Assembly: GCF_013283745.1 (NCBI RefSeq)
Contig: NZ_JABSTZ010000004.1
Coordinates: forward strand, 1 to 64,000
Origin: Aeromicrobium stalagmiti
GTDB taxonomy: Bacteria; Actinomycetota; Actinomycetes; Propionibacteriales; Nocardioidaceae
Direction of reading: 5' to 3'
DNA: 64,000 bases
Positions within the stretch are counted from its first letter, which is position 1, and each line of letters begins with the position of its first letter. Below, one piece after another: positions 50,975 to 63,300 of the stretch. The notes beneath the pieces are model-generated. The model made no database searches, was not told the origin of the DNA, and worked only from the letters and a program-made list of their open reading frames with translations. The translations under genes were made by a program, and so were the position numbers.

Positions 50975-51014
50975 TTCGCATGTCCCCCTGAATCTCCTGC
51001 ACGAGGCGGTCCCC

Positions 51015-52160
51015 ATGAAGCGGATGATCTTCGACGAGGACCACGACGCGTTCCGCGACTCGTGTGCCGCGTTCCTGGCCAAGCACGTCACGCCGAACCT
51101 CGAGACCTATCTGGAGGACAAGGCGCTGCCGCGCGACTTCTGGCTCGCCGCCGGGGCCGAGGGCTACCTGGGCCTGGAGATCCCCGAGGAGTTCGGTGGC
51201 TCCGAGGCCGGCGACTTCCGGTTCAACGCCGTCTGGGCCGAGGAGCTCAGCAAGCTCAACGCCGCGCTCGCGTCGTGCGCGGCCATCCACTCCGACATCG
51301 CGGTGCCCTACATCGTCGACCTCGGCACCCAGGAGCAGAAGCAGCGCTGGCTGCCCGGCTGCGCGACGGGCGAGATCGTCACCGCGATCGGCATGACCGA
51401 GCCGGGGGGTGGCTCCGACCTCGCCGCCCTCAAGACCACCGCGGTGCGCGACGGTGACGAGTGGGTCATCAACGGCTCCAAGACGTTCATCACCAACGGG
51501 TTCTCGGCCGACCTGGTGCTGACCGCCGTGCGCACGTCGCCCGAGAAGGGCGCCAAGGGCATCACGCTGTTCGGCCTCGAGGCGACCGATGCGGGGTTCA
51601 GCCGCGGCCGCAAGCTCGACAAGGTCGGGCAGGGCGAGGCCGACACGGCAGAGCTCTTCTTCGAGGACGTCCGGGTGGGCGACGACCGGATCATCGGCGA
51701 GGTCGACCGTGGCTTCGTCTACATGATGGAGCGCCTGCCGCAGGAGCGGCTGAGCTGCTCGGTGTCCAACATCGCGCACGCCAAGCAGATCCTCGTCGAG
51801 ACGATCCAGTACGCCCACGACCGCCAGGCCTTCAAGCAGTCGATCGGCAGCCTGCAGCACAACAAGTTCCTCCTGGCCGAGCTCGTCACCAAGATCGAGG
51901 TCGCCGAGGCGTACGTCGACCAGGCCGTCCTGGCCCACACGCAGGGCGAGGCCACCGCCACCGACGCCGCCAAGGCGAAGTGGTGGTCGTCGGAGATCCA
52001 GAACGACGTGCTCGACCACTGCGTCCAGCTGCACGGCGGCTACGGCTTCATGAACGAGTACCGCGTGGCCCGCGCATGGCGTGATGCTCGCGTCAGCAAG
52101 ATCTGGGCCGGGTCCAACGAGATCATGAAAGAGCTCATCGGCCGCGACCTCGGCTTCTGA
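51015..52160 (+). CDS. Acyl-CoA dehydrogenase
   Basis: A 381-residue FAD enzyme of the long- or medium-chain ACAD family, catalysing the first step of beta-oxidation. Blocks are AIGMTEPGGGSDLAALKT (FAD and substrate loop), VINGSKTFITNGFSADLVL, QLHGGYGFMNEYRVARAWRD and the end IWAGSNEIMKELIGRDLGF. Chain-length preference cannot be judged. It starts a run with thiolase and an SDR reductase and is divergent from its likely TetR repressor. GAGG precedes the ATG. Confidence 0.95.
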   Translation: MKRMIFDEDHDAFRDSCAAFLAKHVTPNLETYLEDKALPRDFWLAAGAEGYLGLEIPEEFGGSEAGDFRFNAVWAEELSKLNAALASCAAIHSDIAVPYIVDLGTQEQKQRWLPGCATGEIVTAIGMTEPGGGSDLAALKTTAVRDGDEWVINGSKTFITNGFSADLVLTAVRTSPEKGAKGITLFGLEATDAGFSRGRKLDKVGQGEADTAELFFEDVRVGDDRIIGEVDRGFVYMMERLPQERLSCSVSNIAHAKQILVETIQYAHDRQAFKQSIGSLQHNKFLLAELVTKIEVAEAYVDQAVLAHTQGEATATDAAKAKWWSSEIQNDVLDHCVQLHGGYGFMNEYRVARAWRDARVSKIWAGSNEIMKELIGRDLGF

Positions 52161-52185
52161 ACCACCACCACCCGAAAGGCACGTC

Positions 52186-53403
52186 ATGCCCGAAGCAGTC
52201 ATCGTCTCAACCGCCCGCTCTCCGATCGGACGAGCCGTCAAGGGCTCCCTCAAGGACATGCGTCCTGACGACCTGACGGTCCAGATGCTCCAGGCCGCGC
52301 TGGCCAAGGTGCCGGGTCTGGACCCGCGCGACATCACCGACCTGCACCTGGGAGTCGGTCAGCCGGCCGGCGAGGCCGGTCACAACCTGGCCCGTGCGGT
52401 CGCGGTGCTGTCGGGGTTCGACCACCTGCCCGGTGTCACGGTCAACCGCTACTGCTCGTCGTCGCTGCAGACGACCCGCATGGCGTTCCACGCCATCAAG
52501 GCCGGCGAGGGTGATGCCTACATCTCGGCCGGTGTCGAGACCGTGAGCCGGTTCCAGAACGGATTCGCCGACCTGCCCGGGTCGGAGAACCCGCGATTCG
52601 CCGACGCGATCGCCCGCACCGCGAAGCGCGCCGAGGGTGGCGCCGACACCTGGACCGACCCCCGCGAGTCCGGTGAGCTGCCTGACCTCTACATCGCGAT
52701 GGGCCAGACGGCCGAGAACGTCGCCCAGCACCTCGGCATGAGCCGCCAGGAGCAGGACGAGTTCGCGGTCCGTAGCCAGAACCTCGCCGAGAAGGGCATC
52801 AACGACGGCTTCTGGGCCAAGGACATCACTCCCGTGACCCTGCCCGACGGCACGGTCGTCTCGGCCGACGACGGACCGCGTGCCGGCACGACGCTGGAGG
52901 GCATCAGCGGCCTCAAGCCGGTGTTCCGTCCCGACGGCACCGTGACCGCCGGCAACGCGTGCCCCCTCAACGACGGCGCGGCCGCCGTCGTCATCATGAG
53001 CGACACCAAGGCCAAGGAGCTCGGCCTGACGCCGCTGGCGCGCATCGTGTCGACCGCTGTCACCGGTCTGTCGCCGGAGGTCATGGGCCTCGGCCCGGTC
53101 GAGGCCATCCCGGCGGCCCTGCGCAACGCCGGCATGGGCCTGGACGACATCGACCTGTTCGAGATCAACGAGGCCTTCGCCGTCCAGGCCTGGGGCTCGG
53201 CCAAGGTGCTCGGCATCCCGATGGACAAGCTCAACGTCAACGGCGGTGCGATCGCGGTCGGCCACCCCTTCGGCATGACCGGCGCCCGCATCACCAGCAC
53301 CCTGATCAACTCGCTGCAGCACCACGACAAGCAGTTCGGCGTCGAGTCGATGTGCGTCGGCGGCGGCATGGGCATGGCCATGGTCCTGGAGCGTCTGTCC
53401 TGA
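52186..53403 (+). CDS. Acetyl-CoA C-acyltransferase (thiolase)
   Basis: A 405-residue thiolase that cleaves 3-oxoacyl-CoA with CoA, or condenses two acyl-CoAs. The nucleophile lies in VNRYCSSSLQT (Cys90), the catalytic histidine in GGAIAVGHPFGMTGAR, and the second cysteine in SMCVGGGMGMAMVLE. It starts 26 bases after the dehydrogenase with AAAGG before it, and its stop overlaps the SDR start (TGATG). Confidence 0.95.
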   Translation: MPEAVIVSTARSPIGRAVKGSLKDMRPDDLTVQMLQAALAKVPGLDPRDITDLHLGVGQPAGEAGHNLARAVAVLSGFDHLPGVTVNRYCSSSLQTTRMAFHAIKAGEGDAYISAGVETVSRFQNGFADLPGSENPRFADAIARTAKRAEGGADTWTDPRESGELPDLYIAMGQTAENVAQHLGMSRQEQDEFAVRSQNLAEKGINDGFWAKDITPVTLPDGTVVSADDGPRAGTTLEGISGLKPVFRPDGTVTAGNACPLNDGAAAVVIMSDTKAKELGLTPLARIVSTAVTGLSPEVMGLGPVEAIPAALRNAGMGLDDIDLFEINEAFAVQAWGSAKVLGIPMDKLNVNGGAIAVGHPFGMTGARITSTLINSLQHHDKQFGVESMCVGGGMGMAMVLERLS

Positions 53404-54170
53404 TGAGCCAGACCTCCGGGGGCCGCTTCGAGGGCAAGGTCGCGATCGTCACCGGCGCGAGCCGGGGGATCGGCTTCGCCGTCGCCGAGCGGTTCGTCGC
53501 CGACGGCGGCCGGGTCTGCATCACGGCTCGCAAGGCCGACGCGCTCGCCGAGGCGGTCGAGCAGCTGGGCGGTCACGAGCGCGCGATCTTCGTCGCGGGT
53601 GCCGCGGACGACGCCGCCCACCAGGACGACGTCGTCGCCGCGACGACCGATGCCTTCGGCCCGGTCGACTTCTTGGTCAACAACACCGGCATCAACCCGG
53701 CGTACGGGCGCATGATCGACATCGACCTGGCGGCCGCCAACAAGATCTTCCAGGTCAACGTCGTCGCGGCGATCGGCTGGGCGCAGAAGGTCTACCGCTC
53801 GTCGTTGGCCGAGCGGGGCGGGGCGATCGTCAACATCGCCTCGGTCGCGGGCCAGCGTCCGGCCCCCGGTATCGGCACCTACGGGGCGTCGAAGGCGGCG
53901 CTGATCCACGTGACGGAGGAGCTCGCGGTCGAGCTCGGCCCGAACATCCGGGTCAACGCCGTGGCGCCTGCCGTGGTCAAGACGCGGTTCGCCGAGGCGC
54001 TCTACGAGGGGCGTGAGGACGAGGTGTCCGCGCCCTACCCGCTGAAGCGGCTGGGCGTGCCGGACGACATCGGCTCGGTCGTGACGTTCCTGCTGTCGGA
54101 CGACGCGGCCTGGATGACCGGCCAGACCCTGACGATCGACGGCGGCGTGCTGCTGACTGGCGGCGTCTGA
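53403..54170 (+). CDS. SDR-family 3-oxoacyl/3-hydroxyacyl reductase
   Basis: A 255-residue classical short-chain dehydrogenase. NAD(P) binding: VAIVTGASRGIGFAVAERF; catalytic tetrad: VNNTGIN, SVAGQRPAPGIGTYGASKAAL with Tyr-xxx-Lys. FabG-like or 3-hydroxyacyl-CoA dehydrogenase activity fits the operon with dehydrogenase and thiolase. It begins by sharing bases with the thiolase stop and ends at a hairpin 16 bases later. Confidence 0.92.
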   Translation: MSQTSGGRFEGKVAIVTGASRGIGFAVAERFVADGGRVCITARKADALAEAVEQLGGHERAIFVAGAADDAAHQDDVVAATTDAFGPVDFLVNNTGINPAYGRMIDIDLAAANKIFQVNVVAAIGWAQKVYRSSLAERGGAIVNIASVAGQRPAPGIGTYGASKAALIHVTEELAVELGPNIRVNAVAPAVVKTRFAEALYEGREDEVSAPYPLKRLGVPDDIGSVVTFLLSDDAAWMTGQTLTIDGGVLLTGGV

Positions 54171-54186
54171 CCCTCGCCGACATGAT

Positions 54187-54216
54187 CGGGCCCATCTCCT
54201 GCGGGAGGTGGGCCCG
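54187..54216 (+). terminator. Hairpin after the beta-oxidation operon
   Basis: CGGGCCCATCTCC pairs with GGAGGTGGGCCCG through 13 bp with one G-U, loop TGCG. It separates the SDR gene from the FAS-I regulatory region. Confidence 0.7.
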
Positions 54217-54250
54217 ACGTCTGTCGGGGGAGTGAGTCACGCCACACCAG

Positions 54251-54297
54251 AAACATGAGGAAACCCTCGCATTAAAGTTGAGGAATCCCTCATGTTT
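54251..54297. promoter_or_regulatory. Paired palindromic operators before FAS-I
   Basis: GAGGAAACCCTC (54257-54268) and GAGGAATCCCTC (54280-54291) are near-identical short palindromes 23 bases apart, about two helical turns. They are enclosed by AAACATGAGG (54251-54260) and its exact complement (54288-54297). The TTAAAG between them may be part of the promoter -10. This looks like a binding region for a fatty-acid synthesis regulator; such a factor is not identified in the window. Confidence 0.65.
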
Positions 54298-54355
54298 TGG
54301 GAGGATGGCTGGTACCGACCGTCGATCCAGCGACGGCTGTACCGAGGGACACCAC

Positions 54356-57300
54356 GTGACGACGATCGACACCCCGCTTGCCACGAACCAGACGACGCCG
54401 GCCCAGGAGCGCCGCGGAGCGCTCGTCGACCGGCTCCTCGCCGGGACGCCGTACGCGATCGGCTTCGGCGGCCAGGGTGCGCCGTGGCTCGAGCCGCTGG
54501 CCGGTCTGATCCGTGACTTCGCCCTCGACACCGAGCTCGAGGCCCTCGTGGCGCAGGCCGAGGAGCGCATCGCCCCGGTCGCGACCGAGCTCGCCCGCGT
54601 CGGCGTCACGTTCACCCCGCTGGCCTGGGCCGACGTGCTCGCCTCCGCGGAGTCGGCCGAGGACGACGACGCCCCGCAGCTGCCGACCTCCGAGGTGCTG
54701 GATACACCCGGAGCGTCGGTGCCCGGCATCCTGCTCGCGCAGCTCGCCGGCATCCGCGCCCTGCACCGTCAGGGCCTCGACCCGCAGGCGGTCGCCCCCG
54801 CCGCGGTCATCGGCCACTCGCAGGGCTACCTCGCGACGCAGTCGCTCGCCGGCGTCCCCGACGTCGAGCTGCTCGCCGTCGCCCGCCTGATCGGCGCCGC
54901 GGCCCAGCTCGTCGGTCGGCGCCGCGGCCTGCTCGGCCAGACGATGCTCAGCGTCTCGAACGTCGTGCCTGAGCACGTCGACGAGATCCTCGCCGATCTG
55001 CCGTCCTCGCTGCGCGTGGTGTCGCGCCTGCGCAACGGTCGTCGCAGCGTCGTCCTGTCGGGACCCGCCGAGAGCCTGCGCGTCGTCGAGGCCCGTTTCG
55101 ACGAGATCGCCGCCGCCGAGAAGGCCGAGCGCGATCGCAAGACGACCGGCGGGACGCCGTTCGCCCCCGTGGTCGAGCCGTTGCCGGCCCAGCTGGCGTT
55201 CCACCACCCGGATCTCGCCGAGGCGGCCGACCTGGTCGCGGCCTGGGCCGAGACCTGTGGCATCGACGCCGAGCTGGCCCGCATGCTGACCCTGCGCTCG
55301 ATCGTCGACCCGGTCGACTGGGTCGCGTCGCTCGAGCAGGCCATGGACGCCGGAGCGTCGTGGATCCTCGACCTCGGTCCCGGCGACATCGCTGCCCGCC
55401 TGTCCGCCCGCGAGCTGCGCATCCGCGGAGCCAGCGTCATCGCCACCACCACCCGTCGCGGCCACCGCGAGCTGACCGCTGCGGGCGCTGCGCCGCGTCC
55501 GTCGACGCCGTGGTCCGCCTACGAGCCGACCGTCGTCACCCTGCCTGACGGCACCCTGCACGCCGAGACCCGGTTCACCCGCCTCACCGGCAAGTCGCCC
55601 ATCCTGCTGGCCGGCATGACGCCGACCACGGTCGATCCGAAAATTGTCGCGGCTGCGGCCAACGCCGGCTTCTGGGCCGAGCTTGCCGGCGGTGGACAGG
55701 TCACCGAGGAGATCTTCGCCTGTCACGTCGCCGAGCTCGACGAGCTGCTCACGCCGGGCAGCACCTACCAGTTCAACTCGCTGTTCCTCGACCCCTACCT
55801 GTGGAAGCTGCAGCTCGGGCAGAAGCGTCTCGTGCAGCGCGCCCGCGCCGCCGGCTCGCCGATCGACGGCGTCGTCGTGACCGCCGGCATCCCCGAGCTC
55901 GACGAGGCAGTCGCCCTGGTCGAGGAGCTCCGCGAGGCAGCGATCACGCACGTCGTGTTCAAGCCCGGCACGGTCAAGCAGATCCGCCAGGTCGTCGCGA
56001 TCGCCAAGGCCGTCGCGCCGACGCCGGTCCACGTCCAGATCGAGGGCGGCAAGGCCGGCGGACACCACTCGTGGGAGGAGCTGGACGACCTGCTGATCGC
56101 GACGTACGGCGAGCTGCGTGCGCTCGACAACGTCGTGGTCTGCGTCGGCGGTGGCATCGGCACGCCCGAGGTCGCTGCGGCCTACCTCACGGGCGAGTGG
56201 GCCCGCCGTCACGGCTTCCCCCTCATGCCGCTCGACGGCATCCTCGTCGGCACTGCGGCGATGGCGACGCTCGAGGCGACCACCTCGCCGGCCGTCAAGC
56301 AGCTGCTCGTCGAGACCCGCGGCACCGGCACGTGGGTCGGCGCGGGCACCGCCAAGGGCGGCATGGCTTCGGGCCGCAGCCAGCTCGGTGCGGACATCCA
56401 CGAGATCGACAACACCGCCTCGCGCACCGGCCGACTGCTCGACGAGGTCGCGGGTGACGCGACCGCCGTCGCCGAGCGCCGCGACGAGATCATCGACGCG
56501 CTCAACCGCACGGCCAAGCCCTACTTCGGCGACGTCGACACCATGACGTACGCCCAGTGGCTCACCCGCTACCTCGAGCTCGCGGGCACCCCGACGTGGC
56601 TCGACGTCACGCTGCGCGGTCGCTTCGTGGCGATGCTGCAGCGCGCCGAGGCACGCCTCAACGACGCCGATCGCGGCGAGATCGCGACGCTCTTCGCCGA
56701 TGCCTCCCTGGTCGACGACGGTGCGTCCGCGATCGCGACGCTGCTCGACGCCTACCCGCAGGCCGAGACCGTCCTCATGCACCCGGCCGACGTGCTGTTC
56801 TTCGTCGACCAGTGCCGCACCCCGGGCAAGCCGGTCAACTTCGTGCCGGTGCTCGACCAGGACGTCCGGCGCTGGTGGCGCTCTGACTCGCTCTGGCAGG
56901 CGCACGACCCGCGCTACGCCGCCGACGAGGTCTGCATCATCCCCGGCACGGTCTCCGTCGCCGGCATCGACCGGGTCGACGAGCCGGTCGCCGAGCTGCT
57001 GCGCCGCTTCGAGGACGCCACGATCGACGGGCTGCTCGCCGCCGGACGGTCGCCGCAGCGCGTTGCCGGACGCCGCCGCGTCGACGACGCCGGTGAGGTG
57101 CTCTCGCTGGTCCTCGCCGCGCCCGACCTGGTGTGGGCCGGTCGGACCGTCCGCAACCCGGTCCACCGCCTCGGCTCCGAGTGGGTCATCGTCGACCCGC
57201 AGCGCGCCGAGCACCCCGAGACCGGCGCCGCCCTGGTGCAGGTCGATGCCCGCACCGCCGAGCTGACCGTGCCGATGGCGCGTCCCCTAACGCTGCGCAT

Positions 57301-60300
57301 CGCGGTCGACGAGACCGTGCTGGTCGGCGCCGCCCCGGTCGTCACGACCGCCAGCGCTGTCGAGGCGATGAGTGCGCTCGTCGTCGGTGCTGCCGGTGGA
57401 GCCGTGCCCGTCGTCACGGCAGGTCGCGCCGGCGTCGCCGTCGACTGGGACCCCGATCTCGTCGCGGACCACGCCGGTGTGACCGGTGCGGCCACCTCGG
57501 CCGTGGACGGTCCCGTCCACCCCGTTCCCGACGTGCTCGTCGGCCTCGCCTGGCCGTCGGTCTTCGCCGTGCTCGGTGACGCCGCGACCACAGACGGCGT
57601 GCCGGTCATCGAGGGCATGCTCGACCTGGTCCACCTCGACCACGCGATCCGGCTCACCGGCTCGCTGCCGGTCTCGCCCTCACGCCTGGTCATCTCGTCG
57701 GTGCTCGACACGATCGAGGACACCGACTTCGGTCGCGTCGTCGCCGTCGACGTCACGGTCTCGTCGCCCGCGGGTGACGTCGCCACGATGCGCGAGCGCT
57801 TCGCGATCCGTGGACGCACGGGTGCAGGCCAGCTGACCGACCCCGCTCGTGCCGGTGGCTCCCTGGGCGACGACGTCCGCGACACCCCGCGCAAGTCCCG
57901 CGGTGCAGCCACGGTCGTGGCGCCGAGCGACCTGCGGGCGTTCGCCGCTGTCACCGGCGACCACAACCCGATCCACACCAGCGTCGCCGCGGCCCGCCTC
58001 GCCGGCCTCGGTGACCGGATCGTCCACGGCATGTGGATCTCGGCCGCCGCGCAGCAGGTCGTCTCGGGCCGCCGCATCACAGGGTGGACCACGCGCTTCC
58101 TCTCGCCGCTCGCGCCGGGCGCCACGGTCTCGATCTCCGCCGACCGGGTCGGCCTCGACCAAGGTGCCGAGGTCGTCGACGTGACGGTCCGCTCGGGGGG
58201 TGACGTCGTGATGTCGGCGACGGCCCGCCTCGAGGCGCCGCGCACCGCCTACGCCTTCCCGGGCCAGGGCATCCAGCACCCCGGCATGGGCATGGCCGCC
58301 TACCAGCGGTCGAAGGCGGCTCGCGACATCTGGGACCGCGCCGACGCGCACACCCGCGAGGCCCTCGGCTTCTCGATCCTCACCGTCGTCCGCGACAACC
58401 CGACGACGCTCGTCACCCGCGGTGTCACGCACAAGCACCCCGACGGCGTCCTGTTCCTGACCCAGTTCACGCAGGTCGCGATGGCGGTGCTCGGCGCGGC
58501 CCAGATGGCCGAGCTGCGCGAGTCGGGAGGCTTCGTCGAGGGCTCGATCCTGGCCGGTCACTCGGTCGGCGAGTACAACGCGCTGGCCGCCGTCTCGGGC
58601 GTCATCCCGCTCGAGGCCGTCGTCGAGGTCGTGTTCCAGCGCGGCTCCGTGATGCACGGGCTCGTCCCGCGCGACGCCGCCGGACGCAGCGACTACCGTC
58701 TCGCGGCGATCCGTCCCTCCCAGATCGGCCTGACCGACGCCGACGTCACCGCGTTCGTCGACGGCATCGCCGACCGCACCGGCGAGTTCCTCCAGATCGT
58801 CAACTACAACCTCAAGGACTCCCAGTACGCCATCGCGGGCACCGTCAAGGGCCTCGAGGTGCTGGAGGCGGAGGTCGCCAAGCGGCGTGCGGAGTTCGGT
58901 GGCAAGGCCGCGTTCATCCTGGTGCCCGGCATCGACGTGCCGTTCCACTCCACCGTGCTGCACAGCGGCGTCCCGGACTTCCGGGAGCGGCTGCAGGAGC
59001 TGCTGCCCGCCACGATCGACCCGTCGATCCTGGCCGGTCGCTACGTGCCCAACCTGGTGCCGCGCCCGTTCACGCTCGACCGCGCGTTCCTGCAGGAGAT
59101 CGCCGATCTCGTGCCGTCCGCCCCGCTCGACGAGGTGCTCGCCGACTACGCCGCGTGGGCCAGCCGTCCCGGAGAGCTGTGCCGCGTCGTCCTGATCGAG
59201 CTGCTGGCCTGGCAGTTCGCCAGCCCGGTGCGCTGGATCGAGACGCAGGACCTGTTCTTCACCCCGGTCGAGGACGGCGGGCTCGGTGTCGAGCGCTTCG
59301 TCGAGATCGGGGTCGGCCAGTCGCCGACGGTCGCCAACCTCGCGTCGTCGACGCTCAAGCTGCCGGGCCGTGTCGGCCCCGCCGTGCAGGTGCTCAACTT
59401 CGAGCGCGACAACGCCGCGGTGTTCTCGACCGACGAGGAGCAGCAGGTCGTCGAGGACGAGTCGCCCGTCGAGACCGTCGCGGCCGCCTCGACGAGCGCC
59501 GCGCCGGCGCCTGCGGCCGCCGCGGCCACGTCCAGCGGACCGCGTCCGGCCGACCTGACGTTCGACGCCGCTGATGCGACGTCGGTGCTCATCGCCTGGT
59601 GGACCAAGATGCGCCTTGACCAGATCGGCGCCGCCGACTCGATCGAGTCGCTGTGCGACGGGGCCTCGTCCCGCCGCAACCAGCTGCTCGTCGACCTCGG
59701 TGGGGAGCTGGGCCTGGGCGCGATCGACGGGGCCGCGGACGCGGTCATCCCGGCGCTGTCCACCCAGGTCAAGGGGCTGGCGCGCGGCTACAAGGCCTTC
59801 GGGCCGGTCCTCACCGAGGCCCTCGGAGATCACCTCAAGAAGGTGCTCGGCCCGACGGGCAAGCGCCAGGCGGCCATCGCCGAGCGGGTGACCGACGTCT
59901 GGCAGCTCGGACCGGGGTGGGCGAGCCACGTGCTCACCGAGCTCGCGATGTCCAGCCGCGACGGCTCGAGCGTCCGCGGCGGTGAGTTCGGGTCGTTGAC
60001 CGCGATCTCGTCGGGTGCCGACGTCGACGCCGCGGTGGACGCCAGCGTCCAGGCCGTCGGCGCGCGCCACGGCGTGAGCGTCGACCTGCCGTCCAGCGGT
60101 GGGGGAGAGGCCACGATCGACGCGGCCGCCCTGGGCGAGTTCACCGCCCAGATCACCGGCCCCGACGGCGTGCTTGCGTCCTCGGCGCGCCTGGTGCTCG
60201 ACCAGCTCGGTCTCACCGAGGCGCCCACGGCGGTCGAGCCCGACGAGGCCGACGCGATCGTCCTCGCCCGGGTGGAGTCCGAGCTCGGCAGCGACTGGGC

Positions 60301-63300
60301 CAAGCTCACCGCGCCGGCGTTCGACCCGCTCAAGGCCGTGCTGTTCGACGACCGGTGGGCCAGCGCCCGTGAGGACCTCGCGCGGCTCGCGCACGGCGAC
60401 ACGGTCGACGCCTCCTTCGTCGGCGCGGGTGCCGTCGTCGCTGCGCAGGCCACCTGGTGGTCGACGCACGTGGACGACCAGGTGCTGGCCGACCGGTTCC
60501 GCCAGATCGCCGTCGACGCGACCGCGACGACGTCCGGCCAGTGGGCCGACGACCTGGCCGTGGTGACCGGCGCCAGCAAGGGATCGATCGCTGCCGGCAT
60601 CGCCGGCCAGCTGCTCGCCGGCGGCGCGACGGTCGTCGCGACGACGTCGGGTCTCGGCCCGGCCAAGCTCGCGTTCTTCAAGCAGCTCTACCGGACGCAC
60701 GCCGTCCACGGTGCGGCTCTGTGGGTCGTGCCGGCCAACATGGCGTCGTTCGCCGACGTCGATGCGCTCTCGGACTGGATCAGCTCGGAGCAGACCCAGA
60801 CCCGGGCCGGCGCGACGAGCGTGCTCAAGCCGGCGATGACGCCGACGCTGCTGTTCCCCTTCGCCGCAGGACGGGTGGCCGGTGACCTGACGGATGCCGG
60901 CAGCCGCACCGAGGTCGACATGCGCATCCTGCTGTGGTCGGTCGAGCGCCTCATCGGCGCCCTGTCCGCCCACGGCCAGGACCACGACATCGACGCGACG
61001 CTGCACGTCGTCCTGCCGGGATCGCCCAACCGCGGCATGTTCGGCGGCGACGGCGGCTACGGCGAGGCGAAGGCGGCACTCGACGCGCTCGTCGCCCGCT
61101 GGTCCGCGGAGCGTACGTGGGGCGAGCGGGTCACCCTGGCCCACGCGATCATCGGCTGGGTGCGTGGCACCGGGCTGATGGGTGCCAACGACCCCCTCGT
61201 CGAGGCGGTCGAGGCGGCCGGTGTCCGCACCTGGACGCCGGACGGCATGGCCGCCGCGCTGCTCGAGACCTGCGAGTCCGCGGCCCGCACGGCTGCGCGC
61301 ACCGAGCCCGTCACGGTCGACCTCACCGGTGGGCTCGGCGGCACGAAGATCGACATGAAGGCGCTCGCCGAGGGCATCGAGCGTCCTGCCGCCCCGGCGG
61401 ACGACGAGACCGTGACGATCACGGCTCTGGCCCCGTCGCCCGCGCAGCTCGACCGGGTCGAGCAGCTCGACTGGGCCGACATCGAGGCCCGACCCGAGGA
61501 CCTCGTGGTCATCGTGGGTGCCGGCGAGCTCGGCCCCTACGGCTCCGCACGCACCCGGTTCGAGGTGGAGGTGTCCGACCAGCTGTCGGCCGCCGGCGTC
61601 CTCGAGCTCGCCTGGTCGACCGGCCTGGTCAGCTGGGACGAGCAGGGCGGCGGCTGGTTCGACACGGCCACCCAGGAGAAGGTCGACGAGGCGGACCTCG
61701 TGGAGCGCTACGAGGAGACGGTCCGCGAGGCGGTCGGCATCCGTCGCTACGTCGACGAGGGCACCATGGTCGACAACGCGGCTCCGCTGCTCACGTCGGT
61801 CTACCTCGACAAGGACCTGTCGTTCACGGTCAGCAACGAGGCGGAGGCGCGCGCCCTGCGCGACGCCGACCCGGAGCGCACCGTCATCGCCGCCTCGGCA
61901 GACGGTGACTGGACCGTGACCCGCAAGGCCGGCACCGAGATCCGGGTGCCGCGTCGGATGCAGCTGACCCGCACGGTCGGCGGCCAGATCCCGACCGGGT
62001 TCGATCCCACGGTGTGGGGCGTCCCGGCCGAGATGGTCGAGTCGATCGATCGCGTGGCGCTCTGGAACCTGATCTGCACCGTCGATGCGTTCCTCTCCAG
62101 CGGCTTCACGCCGTCGGAGCTGATGCGCTGGGTCCACCCCGCGCTCGTCGCCAACACGCAGGGCACCGGCATGGGCGGCATGCAGTCGATGCAGTCGCTC
62201 TACCTCGACACCCTGCTCGGTGAGAGCAAGGCCAACGACATCCTCCAAGAGGCGCTGCCGAACGTCATCGCCGCCCACGTCGTGCAGTCGTACGTCGGGT
62301 CGTACGGCGCGATGATCCACCCGGTCGCCGCGTGCGCCACCACGGCCGTCTCGGTCGAGGAGGGCGTCGACAAGATCCGGCTCGGCAAGGCGGAGTTCGT
62401 CGTGTCGGGCGGCTTCGACGACCTGAGCGTCGAGGGCATCGTGGGCTTCGCGGACATGTCGGCCACCGCCGACTCGGCCGCGATGCGGGCCAAGGGCCTC
62501 GAGGACCGCTACTTCAGCCGCGGCAACGACCGTCGCTACGGCGGGTTCGTCGAGTCGCAGGGCGGCGGCACGATCCTGCTGGCGCGCGGCGACGTCGCGG
62601 CTCGCATGGGGCTGCCGGTCCTCGGCGTCGTGGCCTACGCCGGATCGTTCGCGGACGGCGTCCACACATCGATCCCGGCGCCCGGCATCGGCGCGCTGGC
62701 GGCCGGTCTCGGTGGCCGTGAGTCGGCGCTCGCGAAGTCGCTGAAGACGCTCGGCCTCACCGCCGACGACGTCGCCGTCCTGTCGAAGCACGACACCTCG
62801 ACGGGCGTCAACGAGCGCAACGAGTCCGAGCTGCACGAGCGGCTCGCGGGCGCGATCGGTCGCAGCGACGGCAACCCGCTGTTCGTCATCTCGCAGAAGA
62901 CCCTCACCGGTCACGCCAAGGGTGGCGCGGCCGCGTTCCAGATCATCGGCCTCTGCCAGGTGCTCGCGGGCGGCGTCATCCCGCCGAACCGCAGCCTCGA
63001 CTGCGTCATGGACGACCTCGCCGAGCACGAGCACCTCGTGTGGCTGCGGGAGCCGCTCGCGACCGGTCAGCTCAAGGCCGGGCTCGTCACGAGCCTCGGC
63101 TTCGGTCACGTCGCCGGCCTGCTGGCGATCGTGCACCCCCAGGCATTCCTCGCGACCTTGCCGGCCGCGGACCGTGATGCGTACGCCGAGCGTGCGCAGG
63201 CCCGTGCCATCGAGGGCCGGATGCGGATCGTCCGGGCGATGTACGGGGGCCCCTCCCTGTACGAGCGCCCGGCGGACCGTCGTCTCGGCAGCGAGGGAGT

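Noticed and set aside
57680..63136. An 1818-codon open frame antisense to the FAS-I gene, and a 974-codon one at 54290-57214
   Set aside because: Long antisense frames are common opposite GC-rich codon-biased genes. The translations are Arg/Asp/Gly-rich with no domain, and the sense strand encodes an intact FAS-I.
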